43,915 nucleotides of DNA, taken from contig NZ_RDBL01000021.1 in NCBI RefSeq assembly GCF_008042035.1, forward strand, positions 1 to 43,915. Reading direction: 5' to 3'. This DNA is from Streptomyces sp. col6 (GTDB lineage: Bacteria > Actinomycetota > Actinomycetes > Streptomycetales > Streptomycetaceae). Each line of letters begins with the position of its first letter. The stretch's first letter is position 1. This document shows, in pieces, positions 1-7,389 of the stretch. The translations under genes and the position numbers were made by a program. The notes under the pieces were generated by a model that saw only the letters and a list, made by a program, of their open reading frames with translations, did no database searches and was not told the origin of the DNA.

Positions 1-26
1 GGCCGCGGCCGTGGGCCGTACGCGTC

Positions 27-758
27 TCAGATGCCGATGATCTCGAACGGCAGCGCCGGCACCCCGCCGAAGCGCGCGCCGAACCGCGTCAGCTTGGTCG
101 TCAGATACCCGGCCGCGTCCGCCATCGGGTTGTCCGGCGGCAGCGACGCCAGATAGCCCGCGTGCGCGGCCAGGGCCTCGATCCCCGCCTCCAGCCCGTC
201 GGTGACGTCCACGGCGTACGTGGACGCCGGGGAACCGCCGACCGCCAGCCACCGCACACCCGGCCAGGGCTCGTGGCCCTCCTCCACGAGTTCCGGGAAG
301 ACCCACGGATTGCCGGCGTCGTTCGCCGCGTCGAGCAGCGCGACACCGACGTTGCGGTGGTCGGCGGAGTTCCAGTCGCCGCTGCGCCACCGCTCGTAGA
401 AGTTGATGGTGACCAGCACATCGGGCCGGTACTTCCGGATGGCGCGCGCCAGGTCGCGCCGGAGCGGCAGACCGTTCTCGATGGTGCCGTCCGGATGGCC
501 CAGGAACTCGACGTCCCGCACCCCCACCGCCTTCGCCGCCCGCACCTGCTCGTCCGCGCGCAGCGCTCCGGTCGCGTCCGGAGCCAGGTCGGGGATACCG
601 GCCTCACCGCGGCTCGCGATCGCGTATGCGACGAACTTCCCCTGCGCCGTCCACCGGGCGACGGCACACGCGGGCCCGTACTCCAGATCGTCGGGATGCG
701 CGGCGACACACAGCGCGCGCCCCCAGTCCTCCGGCAACGGCTCGTACGGCTCGGTCAT
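27..758 (-). CDS. PIG-L/LmbE-family zinc-dependent deacetylase
   Basis: This 243-residue protein carries the family signature AHPDDLEYG (residues 20-28) with the HPDD zinc site (His21, Asp24), and a DHR motif whose His134 is the expected third metal ligand. The length is usual for the family. Members hydrolyse N-acetyl groups of N-acetylglucosamine-type substrates; Streptomyces relatives include MshB and Mca of mycothiol metabolism and many enzymes of unknown substrate. The substrate cannot be told from the sequence. The ATG start is preceded by AAAGG. It is 58 bp downstream of the alpha/beta-hydrolase gene on the same strand and may share its transcript. The stop codon lies 26 bases from the window edge, so what follows is not visible. 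Confidence 0.9.
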   Translation of the reverse strand: MTEPYEPLPEDWGRALCVAAHPDDLEYGPACAVARWTAQGKFVAYAIASRGEAGIPDLAPDATGALRADEQVRAAKAVGVRDVEFLGHPDGTIENGLPLRRDLARAIRKYRPDVLVTINFYERWRSGDWNSADHRNVGVALLDAANDAGNPWVFPELVEEGHEPWPGVRWLAVGGSPASTYAVDVTDGLEAGIEALAAHAGYLASLPPDNPMADAAGYLTTKLTRFGARFGGVPALPFEIIGI

Positions 759-816
759 GGTGCTGCCTTTCCAGGAGTACGTGGGCGGGACGTCGGGGAG
801 CGGTGTACGTGAGCGG

Positions 817-1719
817 CTACGGCACAGTCGCCATCAGGCCCGCCAGGCGCTCCTCGAAGAAGGCGAGCGCGCGCAGATGGTAGGAACGGGCCGCGCGGCC
901 GAGGCTGATGTTGTGTCCGGCTCCCGGCTGCCGCTCCACCCGGACGAGCGGCGCCCGCTCCAGACGGGCGGTCAGGTCGGCGATGTGCGGCTCCCCGTGC
1001 AGCCACCACGCCTCGTGCTCGGCGAACGTCAGCCGGAGCGGTACGCCGACGCGCGGCGCGAGTTCGTCGAACATCCCTGGCCACAGCGCCACTTCGGACG
1101 CCTCGCGCGAGGGCATCGGGGCCACCAGCGCCTGCGCCGCCCGGAACGTGCCCGGGGGATACAGGTCCAGCGGCCCCCAGGTGCGCTCCCAGTGCACATG
1201 GGGGCGGATGCGCGACAGGCCCGCCGACTCCACGGCGTACCGGTGCCCGAGCCCCGAGACATCCAGGGCGAGCAGCAGACCCGGGGAGTGCGCGGCGGTC
1301 GTGAGAGCGAGCTTGCCGCCGTAGGAGTGGGCGAGCATCAGGAAGCCCGCGCCCACGTCGTGCCGCTCGGCGAAGGCGTCGAGCGCCGCGGGCAGGACGA
1401 CGGCCTGCTCGCCGAGCGTCAGACCGGCGGGCACCTGCGCGGCGGACCGGCCGTAGCCGGGCCGGTCGAGCGCCAGCACGGTGAAGCCGAGCCGGGCGCC
1501 GAGCGCGAGCAGGGACAGACCGGGGTGGGCCTGCCCGTCGAAGTAGCCGGCCCGCATCCCGCCCCCGTGCACCGCGACGACCGTCGCCCGGGGACTACCC
1601 TCCGGCGGTTCGGCCACCAGGCCCGACAGCGTCAGACCCGCCGCCTCCAGCAGGAGCGGGCGTACGCCTGCCGAGTGGGTCGGCACCGTCTTCTTCCGGT
1701 CCGTCCTGGACACACTCAC
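817..1719 (-). CDS. alpha/beta hydrolase
   Basis: A 300-residue alpha/beta-hydrolase-fold protein. The oxyanion-hole motif HGGG starts at residue 51, the nucleophile elbow AHSYGG has Ser132, and the C-terminal GAGHN motif supplies the catalytic His269. The substrate is unknown; the overall pattern suggests a small-ester hydrolase or peptidase-like lipase. The open frame extends upstream to 1986, but that part is arginine/glycine-rich low-complexity sequence overlapping the MFS gene. I therefore place the start at the GTG at 1719, which has AAGGAC six bases upstream. The gene is separated from the upstream MFS gene by a strong hairpin. Confidence 0.85.
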   Translation of the reverse strand: MSVSRTDRKKTVPTHSAGVRPLLLEAAGLTLSGLVAEPPEGSPRATVVAVHGGGMRAGYFDGQAHPGLSLLALGARLGFTVLALDRPGYGRSAAQVPAGLTLGEQAVVLPAALDAFAERHDVGAGFLMLAHSYGGKLALTTAAHSPGLLLALDVSGLGHRYAVESAGLSRIRPHVHWERTWGPLDLYPPGTFRAAQALVAPMPSREASEVALWPGMFDELAPRVGVPLRLTFAEHEAWWLHGEPHIADLTARLERAPLVRVERQPGAGHNISLGRAARSYHLRALAFFEERLAGLMATVP

Positions 1720-1751
1720 GGGGCCGTCCTTGTCGGTTGCTCGGCGGGGAC

Positions 1752-1789
1752 CGGGCCGGGGAACCGGGACACCCGGTTGGCCCGGCCCG
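1752..1789 (-). terminator. GC-rich hairpin, probable transcription terminator of the MFS gene
   Basis: The stem has AACCGGG at 1762-1768 pairing with CCCGGTT at 1772-1778 around an ACA loop. After a small G/GG internal loop it continues with CGGGCCGGG (1752-1760) pairing with CCCGGCCCG (1781-1789). It lies between the stop of the MFS gene (1860) and the start of the hydrolase gene (1719), with no T-tract, as is common for Streptomyces terminators. Confidence 0.6.
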
Positions 1790-1859
1790 TGGGGCGACGC
1801 TAGGCCGGGCGCCTCGCCGGGGCCTCGCACAGCGCTGGAGCGGCCCCGGCCCGCGTCCC

Positions 1860-3125
1860 TCATGCCCGCGCGGTCATGGCCTCGGCGGCCGGCTCCGGCT
1901 CGGGCACCCGTGTCCGCTCCGCCCACCGCACGACCGGCCCGCCCGCCAGCAGCACGCCGGTGAACAGGGCGCCGATGACCAGCCACCCGGGCCCGCCGAG
2001 CCGGTCGGGCACCAGGGTGACCAGCGTCGGACCCGCGATCAGGGCGAAGGCGTCACCGGTCGCGAAGGCGCCCAGGTACTGCCCCTGCGCGTTCGCGGGC
2101 GCCAGCTCGTAGCGCAGCCCCCACCGGGCCGCCTCGCCCCAGATCTCCCCGAAGGTGAACAGCACCGCCACCGCCAGCAGCACGGCGGCCGCCGCCCACG
2201 CCGGCATCGCGCCGGTGAACGCGGTGACCGCGCACGCCGCCGCGAGCACGATCGCCGTCAGCCGCTGGAGCCGCGCGGCCCCGCGTACGGTGTCCGCGTC
2301 GCGCGCCAGACGCACCTGGAGCGCCACCACCATCAGGGTGTTGACCAGCATGATCCACGCGGCGAGCGCCCGGGGCGCGTCGGTGTGCACGACCAGCCAG
2401 AGCGGCAGTCCCACCGCGAGGGCGGTCGGTCCGATCCTGACGATCCCCGAGACCTGCGCGACCGCCAGATACGGCACATCGCGCAGGGCCCCGCGCTGAC
2501 GCTTGCCGCGCGGTTCACGCGGGACGCCCGGGACTTCGGGCAGCCGCATGTAGAGCCCCGCCACCAGCACCATGGCCAGCGCATTGCCCCAGAACAGCGA
2601 CAGGAACGCGGTCTCGGAGTCGAGCGCGATGACCAGCCCTGCCGCGAGCGAGGCCAGTGAGAAACCGCCGTTGAACACGGAGCGCATGTACGCCGAGAGC
2701 CGGACCCGGCCCTCACGGCCCATCACCCCTGTCACCAGCGCGCCCCGCGCGACGTGGCCGCTCTGCTCGGCCAGCCCGAGGACGACGGCCATCACCAGAT
2801 AGGCCGCGAAGGAGTGCACGAAGGCCGCCGCGGCCAGCGCCGCCGCCTTCCCGAGCGCGAACACGGCCGTGGTGCCGCGCGGCCCGAACCGGTCGGCGAG
2901 CTGCCCCGCCGGCACGCCCGTGAACAGGGCCAGGACACCGGCGAGCGACATGCCGATGCCCACCTGACCCGGCGACAGGCCCACCACATGGACGAAGTAG
3001 ACGGCACCACCGGTGACATAGAGTCCGTTGCCGAGGCTGGCCACGGCGGTGCACAGCACCAGCAGCCGGCCGGGTCCGGGGTCGGGCAGCAGACGAGAGG
3101 TCAGGCGGGAGATCGGACCGGACAC
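1860..3125 (-). CDS. MFS transporter
   Basis: This is a hydrophobic protein of about 421 residues with the pattern of 12 transmembrane segments. It has the MFS loop 2-3 signature in the form GQLADRFGPRG between the second and third segments, and a second-half loop rich in Arg. The family moves small molecules across the cytoplasmic membrane by proton-coupled antiport; the substrate is unknown. The frame can extend to an ATG at 3179, but the GTG at 3125 has a GAGGTG Shine-Dalgarno-like sequence seven bases upstream and begins just before the first membrane segment, so I prefer it. It is transcribed away from the TsaA-like gene, with a shared intergenic region of about 110 bp. Confidence 0.85.
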   Translation of the reverse strand: MSGPISRLTSRLLPDPGPGRLLVLCTAVASLGNGLYVTGGAVYFVHVVGLSPGQVGIGMSLAGVLALFTGVPAGQLADRFGPRGTTAVFALGKAAALAAAAFVHSFAAYLVMAVVLGLAEQSGHVARGALVTGVMGREGRVRLSAYMRSVFNGGFSLASLAAGLVIALDSETAFLSLFWGNALAMVLVAGLYMRLPEVPGVPREPRGKRQRGALRDVPYLAVAQVSGIVRIGPTALAVGLPLWLVVHTDAPRALAAWIMLVNTLMVVALQVRLARDADTVRGAARLQRLTAIVLAAACAVTAFTGAMPAWAAAAVLLAVAVLFTFGEIWGEAARWGLRYELAPANAQGQYLGAFATGDAFALIAGPTLVTLVPDRLGGPGWLVIGALFTGVLLAGGPVVRWAERTRVPEPEPAAEAMTARA

Positions 3126-3188
3126 GGCAGGCACCTCGCTCGATGGGACGGGCCGGCACCGCGCACGGCGGACCGGCATGCATGGTTC

Positions 3189-3214
3189 GTGGATCCCGGA
3201 CGACCGGGATCCAC
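3189..3214. promoter_or_regulatory. Perfect 11-bp inverted repeat in the MFS/tsaA divergent region
   Basis: GTGGATCCCGG (3189-3199) and CCGGGATCCAC (3204-3214) are perfectly complementary with a 4-base spacer. The repeat sits 22 bases upstream of the tsaA-like ATG, inside the divergent promoter region. It could be an operator or a hairpin in the 5' untranslated region; the sequence does not decide. Confidence 0.5.
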
Positions 3215-3235
3215 CCGACAGGAAGAGACGGCGCG

Positions 3236-3688
3236 ATGGACGGGATCAGCCCGATCGGCGTGGTGCGCGGCGGACGCCGGCAGGCCTACGAGGACGGGTG
3301 GGGAGTGGAGGTCTCGCGGATCGAACTCGACCCGGACGTCCTCGACGCGTCGGCGACCCTCGGCCTCGACGCGTACTCGCACATCGAGGTCGTCTTCTCG
3401 TTCCACCTGGCGCGGAAGACCTGCACCGGCAGCCAGTATCCCCGGGGCAACACCGACTGGCCGCTGACCGGGATCCTCGCGCAGCGCGCCCCCAACCGGC
3501 CCAACCACCTGGGCGTGACCGTGTGCGCGCTCGACGCCGTCGACGGGCTGACGCTCACGGTGAACGGCCTGGACGCCCTCGACGGTACGCCGGTGCTCGA
3601 CGTGAAGCCCTACCAGCCGGAGTTCGCCCCGCGCGGCGAGGTGCGCAGCCCCGCCTGGTACAGCGAGCTGATGCGCGACTACTTCTGA
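3236..3688 (+). CDS. TrmO/TsaA-domain protein (tRNA methyltransferase-like)
   Basis: This 150-residue protein is essentially a single TsaA/TrmO beta-barrel domain. It has the family pattern LDAYSHIEVVFSFH near residue 45, the conserved RAPNRPNHLG stretch, and GLDALDGTPVLDVKPY near the C-terminus. E. coli TrmO adds an N6-methyl group to threonylcarbamoyl-adenosine at tRNA position 37 using S-adenosylmethionine; stand-alone short actinobacterial members are less well studied. The ATG at 3236 has AGGAAGAG upstream. An upstream in-frame ATG at 3143 would overlap the MFS start and has no ribosome-binding site. The gene converges on the monooxygenase gene with only 20 bp between the stops. Confidence 0.85.
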   Translation: MDGISPIGVVRGGRRQAYEDGWGVEVSRIELDPDVLDASATLGLDAYSHIEVVFSFHLARKTCTGSQYPRGNTDWPLTGILAQRAPNRPNHLGVTVCALDAVDGLTLTVNGLDALDGTPVLDVKPYQPEFAPRGEVRSPAWYSELMRDYF

Positions 3689-3708
3689 GCCGGGCGGGCC
3701 GCCGCGCC

Positions 3709-5193
3709 TCACGACCGGGCCACCAGGTCCGTACGCGCCGCCGCTATCAGCGTGTTGGCCTCGTCCCGGGGCAACTCCTCGTCGACCAGCAGCGCCACCG
3801 GGAGCCCCGCCGCACCGCGGACCCGGGCCGCGGCGGCGCTGCGGGTCACCCGCCCGCCGCCCGGCCGCGCCCGCACGGCGAGGAAGTCGATTCCGGGCAG
3901 CGGCCGTCCGGGCGCCTCGTCCACCAGCAGCCCCACCGCCCGCGCACCGTCCCCGCCCCGCAGTACGCAGGTGCCGTCCCGGTGCTCCACCTCGACGAGC
4001 CGGTGGCGCAGCCGCACCCGCCCCACCGTGAGCGGCACGTCGACGGGCTCCGCGGTGGTGGGCCGGCCGGCCAGCCGCGCCACCGTGCGCGCGACGAACT
4101 CCGGGTCCCGCTCCCGTAACCGGCCGTAGGTGTTCGCGCTCCGGCGGCTGCGCAGGGCGAACACCGTCTGATGCCCCTCCAGCCGGTCGCCGCGGCACAA
4201 CTGCTCGAACCACGCGGTGCTCTCGGCCGCCTCCTCCTGCGCTCGGGCGACGACCGGTTGCCGGGCCGCCTCGTAGGCGGCCAGCGCCTCGTCCGGGTCG
4301 TCGTGTTCCGCGAGGGACCGGGCGAGACACAGCGCGTCGTCGATGGCAAGGACCGTGCCCGAACCGGTGGAGAAGTGGACCGTGTGCGCCGCGTCCCCCA
4401 CGAGCACCGTCCGGCCGTCGGTCCAGCGCCGGTTGACGACCGTACGGAACTCCTGCCAGCCCGCTGTCCGCGAGACGAGCGGAGCACCGCCCAGCTCCTC
4501 CCGGAACAGCCCGGCGAGCCGCGTCTGCGTCTCCTCCGGCGGCAGCCCGAGGAGCCCGAGCGCGGCCAGGGTGCCCGGATCGGCCTCCACGATGAAGGTG
4601 CTGGCGTCCGCCGCGTGCGGATAGGCGTGCACCACCAGCGGACCGGCGCCCAGGTCCTTGAGCAGGAAGCACGGCTCCAGTACCGCGGGGGTGCTCATCC
4701 AGACGAACAGGGTGCGGCCCGATGTCATGGTGGTGCCGAACCGGTCGGCGCGCTCCCGGCGCCGCGCGCCGCCCGCCCCGTCCGCCAGCACGACCAGATC
4801 GGCCTGCCGGGGCAGCCGGATGACGTCGCGGCTGACCAGCCGCACATTCGGGCTGCGCGTGGCGAGTTCGCGTACATGGGCGTGGAAGACCTGCCGGGAG
4901 ATCCCCGACATGCCGAAGGCGCCGGACCGGATGCGTTCGTCGCCGACCGCCGTGACCGTCTCGTCCCACGTCGCGTACGCGGCTTCCGGCAGCCGCAGCG
5001 CGTCGGGGTGGACGGCGCGCAGGCGCTGCGCGAAGTCGTCCGTCACGACGATGCCCGCCCCCGGCCCGCGTTCCTCGCGGTAGTAGAGGTCGATGGCCGT
5101 GTCGGGCATCAGCCGGGCCAGTTCCAGGGCGCAGAAGGCCCCGGCGGGCCCCGCGCCCACCACGGCCACCGCCCGTACGCCGGAGCCGGTCAT
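3709..5193 (-). CDS. FAD-dependent aromatic monooxygenase with a collapsed OYE-like C-terminus
   Basis: A 494-residue group A flavoprotein hydroxylase. GAGPAG at residues 13-18 is the Rossmann FAD motif, LADGAGG is the middle DG motif, and GDAAHTVHFSTGSG (Asp267) is the ribose-binding GD motif. The FAD half most resembles salicylyl-CoA 5-hydroxylase/anthraniloyl-CoA monooxygenase proteins, which carry a full Old-Yellow-Enzyme-like barrel after the FAD domain. Here only about 110 residues follow. They look like the first strand of such a barrel (LTVGRVRLRHRLV, residues 388-400) joined to its last strand (DEANTLIAAARTDLV, residues 477-491). The ATG overlaps the globin stop as ATGA, so translation is probably coupled. 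Leu359 is encoded by a rare TTA codon (4117-4119). It is the last gene of the repeat-peptide operon. An oxidative modifying role on the peptide is inference. Confidence 0.85.
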   Translation of the reverse strand: MTGSGVRAVAVVGAGPAGAFCALELARLMPDTAIDLYYREERGPGAGIVVTDDFAQRLRAVHPDALRLPEAAYATWDETVTAVGDERIRSGAFGMSGISRQVFHAHVRELATRSPNVRLVSRDVIRLPRQADLVVLADGAGGARRRERADRFGTTMTSGRTLFVWMSTPAVLEPCFLLKDLGAGPLVVHAYPHAADASTFIVEADPGTLAALGLLGLPPEETQTRLAGLFREELGGAPLVSRTAGWQEFRTVVNRRWTDGRTVLVGDAAHTVHFSTGSGTVLAIDDALCLARSLAEHDDPDEALAAYEAARQPVVARAQEEAAESTAWFEQLCRGDRLEGHQTVFALRSRRSANTYGRLRERDPEFVARTVARLAGRPTTAEPVDVPLTVGRVRLRHRLVEVEHRDGTCVLRGGDGARAVGLLVDEAPGRPLPGIDFLAVRARPGGGRVTRSAAAARVRGAAGLPVALLVDEELPRDEANTLIAAARTDLVARS

Positions 5194-5723
5194 GCCGGAG
5201 TCCCGTCCCAGTGGAACCGCTCGCCACGGGCCAGGGCGGCGCCGCGTGACACCGCCGTCATCTCCCCGCTGGCGATCTTCATGATCGTCAGGAACTCGGT
5301 GAAGTGCGGCTCCGGAGCGTTCAGTCGTGTCCCGGCCTCCTTCATCAGGGCCAGCCAGCGCAGCCGTTGCTCCCGGGAGATCAGGAAGTGCGCGTGCGCT
5401 TGGTGCATCTTGGGGTCCCAGGCCGCGGTGAGGTCGTTCTCGCCGTAGATCCGGCGGAAGTGGTCGTACAGCCGTGCGGCGTGCCGGTCCCAGTCGTGGA
5501 CGGCGAACAGCGGCAGCAGCAGTTCGTCCTTCGAGACCAGTTCGTAGAAGCCCGTGCTCAGCGCCTGGAAGAACTCCGCGCCGCCGATGCCCGTCCAGAA
5601 GTCGGAGACCTTCCGGTCGACCTGCGTCGCGCTCATCTGCTCGGCCGACCGCAGCCCCTGGTCGGCGACGAGGAGTACCTTGCCGTCGTGCCGGGGGACC
5701 GAAGTGGCGGGTTCGGGGGACAT
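5190..5723 (-). CDS. divergent group-II truncated hemoglobin-like protein
   Basis: A 177-residue protein whose residues 40-150 align with group-II truncated hemoglobins (GlbO/trHbO). IGGAEFFQAL matches the N-terminal helix signature, Tyr60 in FYELV takes the B10 position, His110 in AHAHF takes the proximal F8 position, and Trp123 in RLRWLALM takes the G8 position. It should therefore bind heme. It differs from housekeeping GlbO by an N-terminal extension of about 45 residues, loss of the usual GHPRLRMRHAPF wording, and a C-terminal tail. The ATG has AAGGAG eight bases upstream. It overlaps the monooxygenase start by four bases and lies 12 bp after the acyltransferase gene. Oxygen delivery to the flavoenzyme, or its own heme-dependent oxidation chemistry, is inference. 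Confidence 0.75.
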   Translation of the reverse strand: MSPEPATSVPRHDGKVLLVADQGLRSAEQMSATQVDRKVSDFWTGIGGAEFFQALSTGFYELVSKDELLLPLFAVHDWDRHAARLYDHFRRIYGENDLTAAWDPKMHQAHAHFLISREQRLRWLALMKEAGTRLNAPEPHFTEFLTIMKIASGEMTAVSRGAALARGERFHWDGTPA

Positions 5724-5735
5724 GGGCGTACTCCT

Positions 5736-6836
5736 TCAGTGGGATCCGTCGAGAACCAGGCCGGCCGCCAGGAGGGTGCTGACGGTGCAGCCGCGCACCC
5801 GCTTCGCCTGGACGGTTCCGAGCCCGTAGGCGATCGTGGTGATGCCCAGCCCGGGGGCCAGCTCGGCCGGGCGGTAGAACATGGTGGCGAAGTACGTGAA
5901 CGAGGCGTCGGGGTGCTTGTAGTCGGTGCCGCTCATCAGCGCGGTCCACTGGTCGCCGTCGCGCACCAGCATCGTGAACGACAGCAGCGCGCCGTCCTTG
6001 CGGGCCTCGACGACCCAGACGTTCTCCGGGCCGAAGTGGTCGCGCAGATGCCGGAAGGACCCGGCCTCCCGCTCCGCGTCGGGCACCCCGCCGTACTTCG
6101 TCACGATCTGGGCCCGCAGCGCGACGAGTTCGGGCTCGTCCTCACCGATCGGGCGTTCGCTGATCTCGACACCGTGCTCCGCGATCTCCCGCAGTTCGCG
6201 CCGCACGGCGAAGCGCCGGTTGCGGCGCAGCCCGGCGATGTAGCCGTCGAGGTCGTCCCAGGTGACGTCCATGTCGCAGCGGTCCACCATCGGCACCACG
6301 TCGAACCCCTCGGCGCGCAGGGCGTCCAGGAACTCGGGGTGGTCGGGCCGCAGGAAGAGCGCGGAGACACTGCGGATCCCCTGCGCGCGGCACCAGTCGA
6401 GCAGGGCGCGCACATACTCCTTCAGCACCTGCGGGTCGCGGGCGCCGGGGCCGGTCGGGGCCGACTCGTAGTTGGGGCCCATCAGCAGGCAGGAGGGGAA
6501 CAGAGCGTCGGCGGAAAGCCCGTGCCACGGGTGCGGCCCCTCGGCGACCACTCCCTCACCGACCGATCCGCCGGACAGCACGCGCTGCGGATCGAAGCGC
6601 ACATGGCCGGTCGGTGCCTCCATCACACCGCCGATCAGGGCCACCCGGTCACCGTCGGGTCCGGGCAGCCCGAAGGTACGGAGACCGCCGGGAATCCGGC
6701 CCTCGGCGAGCGAGATCCAGCGATGGCGCAGCGTGACCGGTGCCCTGCCGACCCAGCGGTCCCAGTTCTCGTCGATCCCGCCCCGTACGTGCAGCCCGGT
6801 GGTGGCCTCGGCGCGTTGTGTGCGTGGTGTCGTCAT
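5736..6836 (-). CDS. FemAB-like / GNAT-fold acyltransferase
   Basis: A 366-residue protein with the double-GNAT layout of FemAB-like or 'peptidoglycan biosynthesis/recognition' proteins. An N-terminal half contains SCLLMGPNYES. The central LRRNRRFAVRREL helix matches the basic segment often seen before the second acetyltransferase fold. A C-terminal half contains the LLSFTMLVRDG and FATMFYRPAELAPGLG strands. FemAB proteins transfer amino acids from aminoacyl-tRNA to an amine; other GNATs use acyl-CoA. The donor and acceptor are unknown here. The position between the repeat protein (82 bp upstream) and the globin suggests that it modifies the repeat peptide or a partner, which is inference. 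The start is the ATG at 6836. Confidence 0.7.
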   Translation of the reverse strand: MTTPRTQRAEATTGLHVRGGIDENWDRWVGRAPVTLRHRWISLAEGRIPGGLRTFGLPGPDGDRVALIGGVMEAPTGHVRFDPQRVLSGGSVGEGVVAEGPHPWHGLSADALFPSCLLMGPNYESAPTGPGARDPQVLKEYVRALLDWCRAQGIRSVSALFLRPDHPEFLDALRAEGFDVVPMVDRCDMDVTWDDLDGYIAGLRRNRRFAVRRELREIAEHGVEISERPIGEDEPELVALRAQIVTKYGGVPDAEREAGSFRHLRDHFGPENVWVVEARKDGALLSFTMLVRDGDQWTALMSGTDYKHPDASFTYFATMFYRPAELAPGLGITTIAYGLGTVQAKRVRGCTVSTLLAAGLVLDGSH

Positions 6837-6918
6837 GGCGATGTCCTTCCGGTCCCGCCCGCCCGTCCGGCCCGGCGATCCGCAGGGCCGCCGGGCCGAA
6901 TGGGCTGTGAGTGAACGA

Positions 6919-7320
6919 TCAGGCCGCCAGGGGCTGCGGCGCGCGGTCCCAGACGGACAGGTCGTCGGAGGCCGCGTCCCAGACCGACAGGTCGCCGGGT
7001 GTCGCGTCCCACACCGCCAGGTCCCCGGAGCCCGCGTCCCACACCGCCAGGTCCTCGGACACCGAGTCCCAGACGGCGAGGTCCCCGGGGGCCGAGTCCC
7101 AGACAGCGAGGTCCTTGGACGCCGAGTCCCAGACGGCGAGGTCCCCGGCGCCGGAGTCCCACACGGCGAGTTCGCCGGCGGTCCGGTCCCAGACGGAGAG
7201 GTCCTCGGAGGAACGGTCCCAGACGGAGAGGTCCTCGGTGGCCCGGTCCCAGACCGGTGCCGCGTCCCACACGCCGAATTCCTCGGCCGACGTCGCTCGG
7301 AAAACAGAGAGTTCGCGCAT
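6919..7320 (-). CDS. VWD decapeptide-repeat protein, candidate multi-core precursor peptide
   Basis: A 133-residue acidic protein. After a 29-residue N-terminal part (which already contains FGVWD and APVWD) come ten uninterrupted 10-residue repeats, residues 30-129, then PLAA. Each repeat is [DE]L[AS]VWD followed by four variable residues (for example RSSE, SGAG, SAPG, ATPG). In total VWD occurs 12 times. There is no signal peptide or membrane segment and no Cys. The ATG has GAGG seven bases upstream, and third positions are G/C-rich on this strand, supporting the minus frame. I do not recognise the family. The gene lies 68 bp after an AraC-type regulator and before acyltransferase, globin and flavoprotein genes, like a RiPP precursor followed by tailoring enzymes. 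Alternatives are a structural repeat protein or a ligand-binding scaffold. Confidence 0.8.
   Translation of the reverse strand: MRELSVFRATSAEEFGVWDAAPVWDRATEDLSVWDRSSEDLSVWDRTAGELAVWDSGAGDLAVWDSASKDLAVWDSAPGDLAVWDSVSEDLAVWDAGSGDLAVWDATPGDLSVWDAASDDLSVWDRAPQPLAA
6934..7233 (-). repeat. Ten tandem 30-bp repeats coding for the VWD decapeptides
   Basis: Exactly 300 bp made of ten in-phase 30-bp units. The coding-strand core GACCTCGCCGTCTGGGAC is almost invariant, while the remaining 12 bases vary between units. Variation falls mainly at the residues after VWD, so the core is conserved at the protein level while the linkers diverge. Confidence 0.92.
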
Positions 7321-7369
7321 TGATTACCTCTTCATTTGATTCACGGAAGGCGATCCACCGGACCGCCGG

Positions 7370-7389
7370 AACGCGACCCTTGCCGCGTT
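7370..7389 (-). other. Short hairpin between the regulator stop and the repeat-peptide gene
   Basis: AACGCG (7370-7375) pairs with CGCGTT (7384-7389) around an 8-base loop, directly after the stop codon of the AraC-type gene. It could attenuate or protect the downstream peptide message, or mark a weak terminator with a separate promoter for the peptide gene. The 68-bp gap shows no obvious promoter consensus. Confidence 0.3.

Noticed and set aside
1720..1986. N-terminal extension of the alpha/beta hydrolase to 1986
   Set aside because: The added residues are Arg/Gly-rich, overlap the MFS gene and include the terminator hairpin; the GTG at 1719 has a ribosome-binding site.
6934..7233. 30-bp repeats as a CRISPR array
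   Set aside because: The units are directly tandem without unique spacers, they are in coding phase, and no cas gene is present.
6911..7339. Open plus-strand frames across the VWD repeats coding Ser/Arg/Thr-rich repeats
   Set aside because: They lack a ribosome-binding site and have the wrong third-position GC pattern; the minus-strand frame has a good start, GC-rich wobble positions and operon context.
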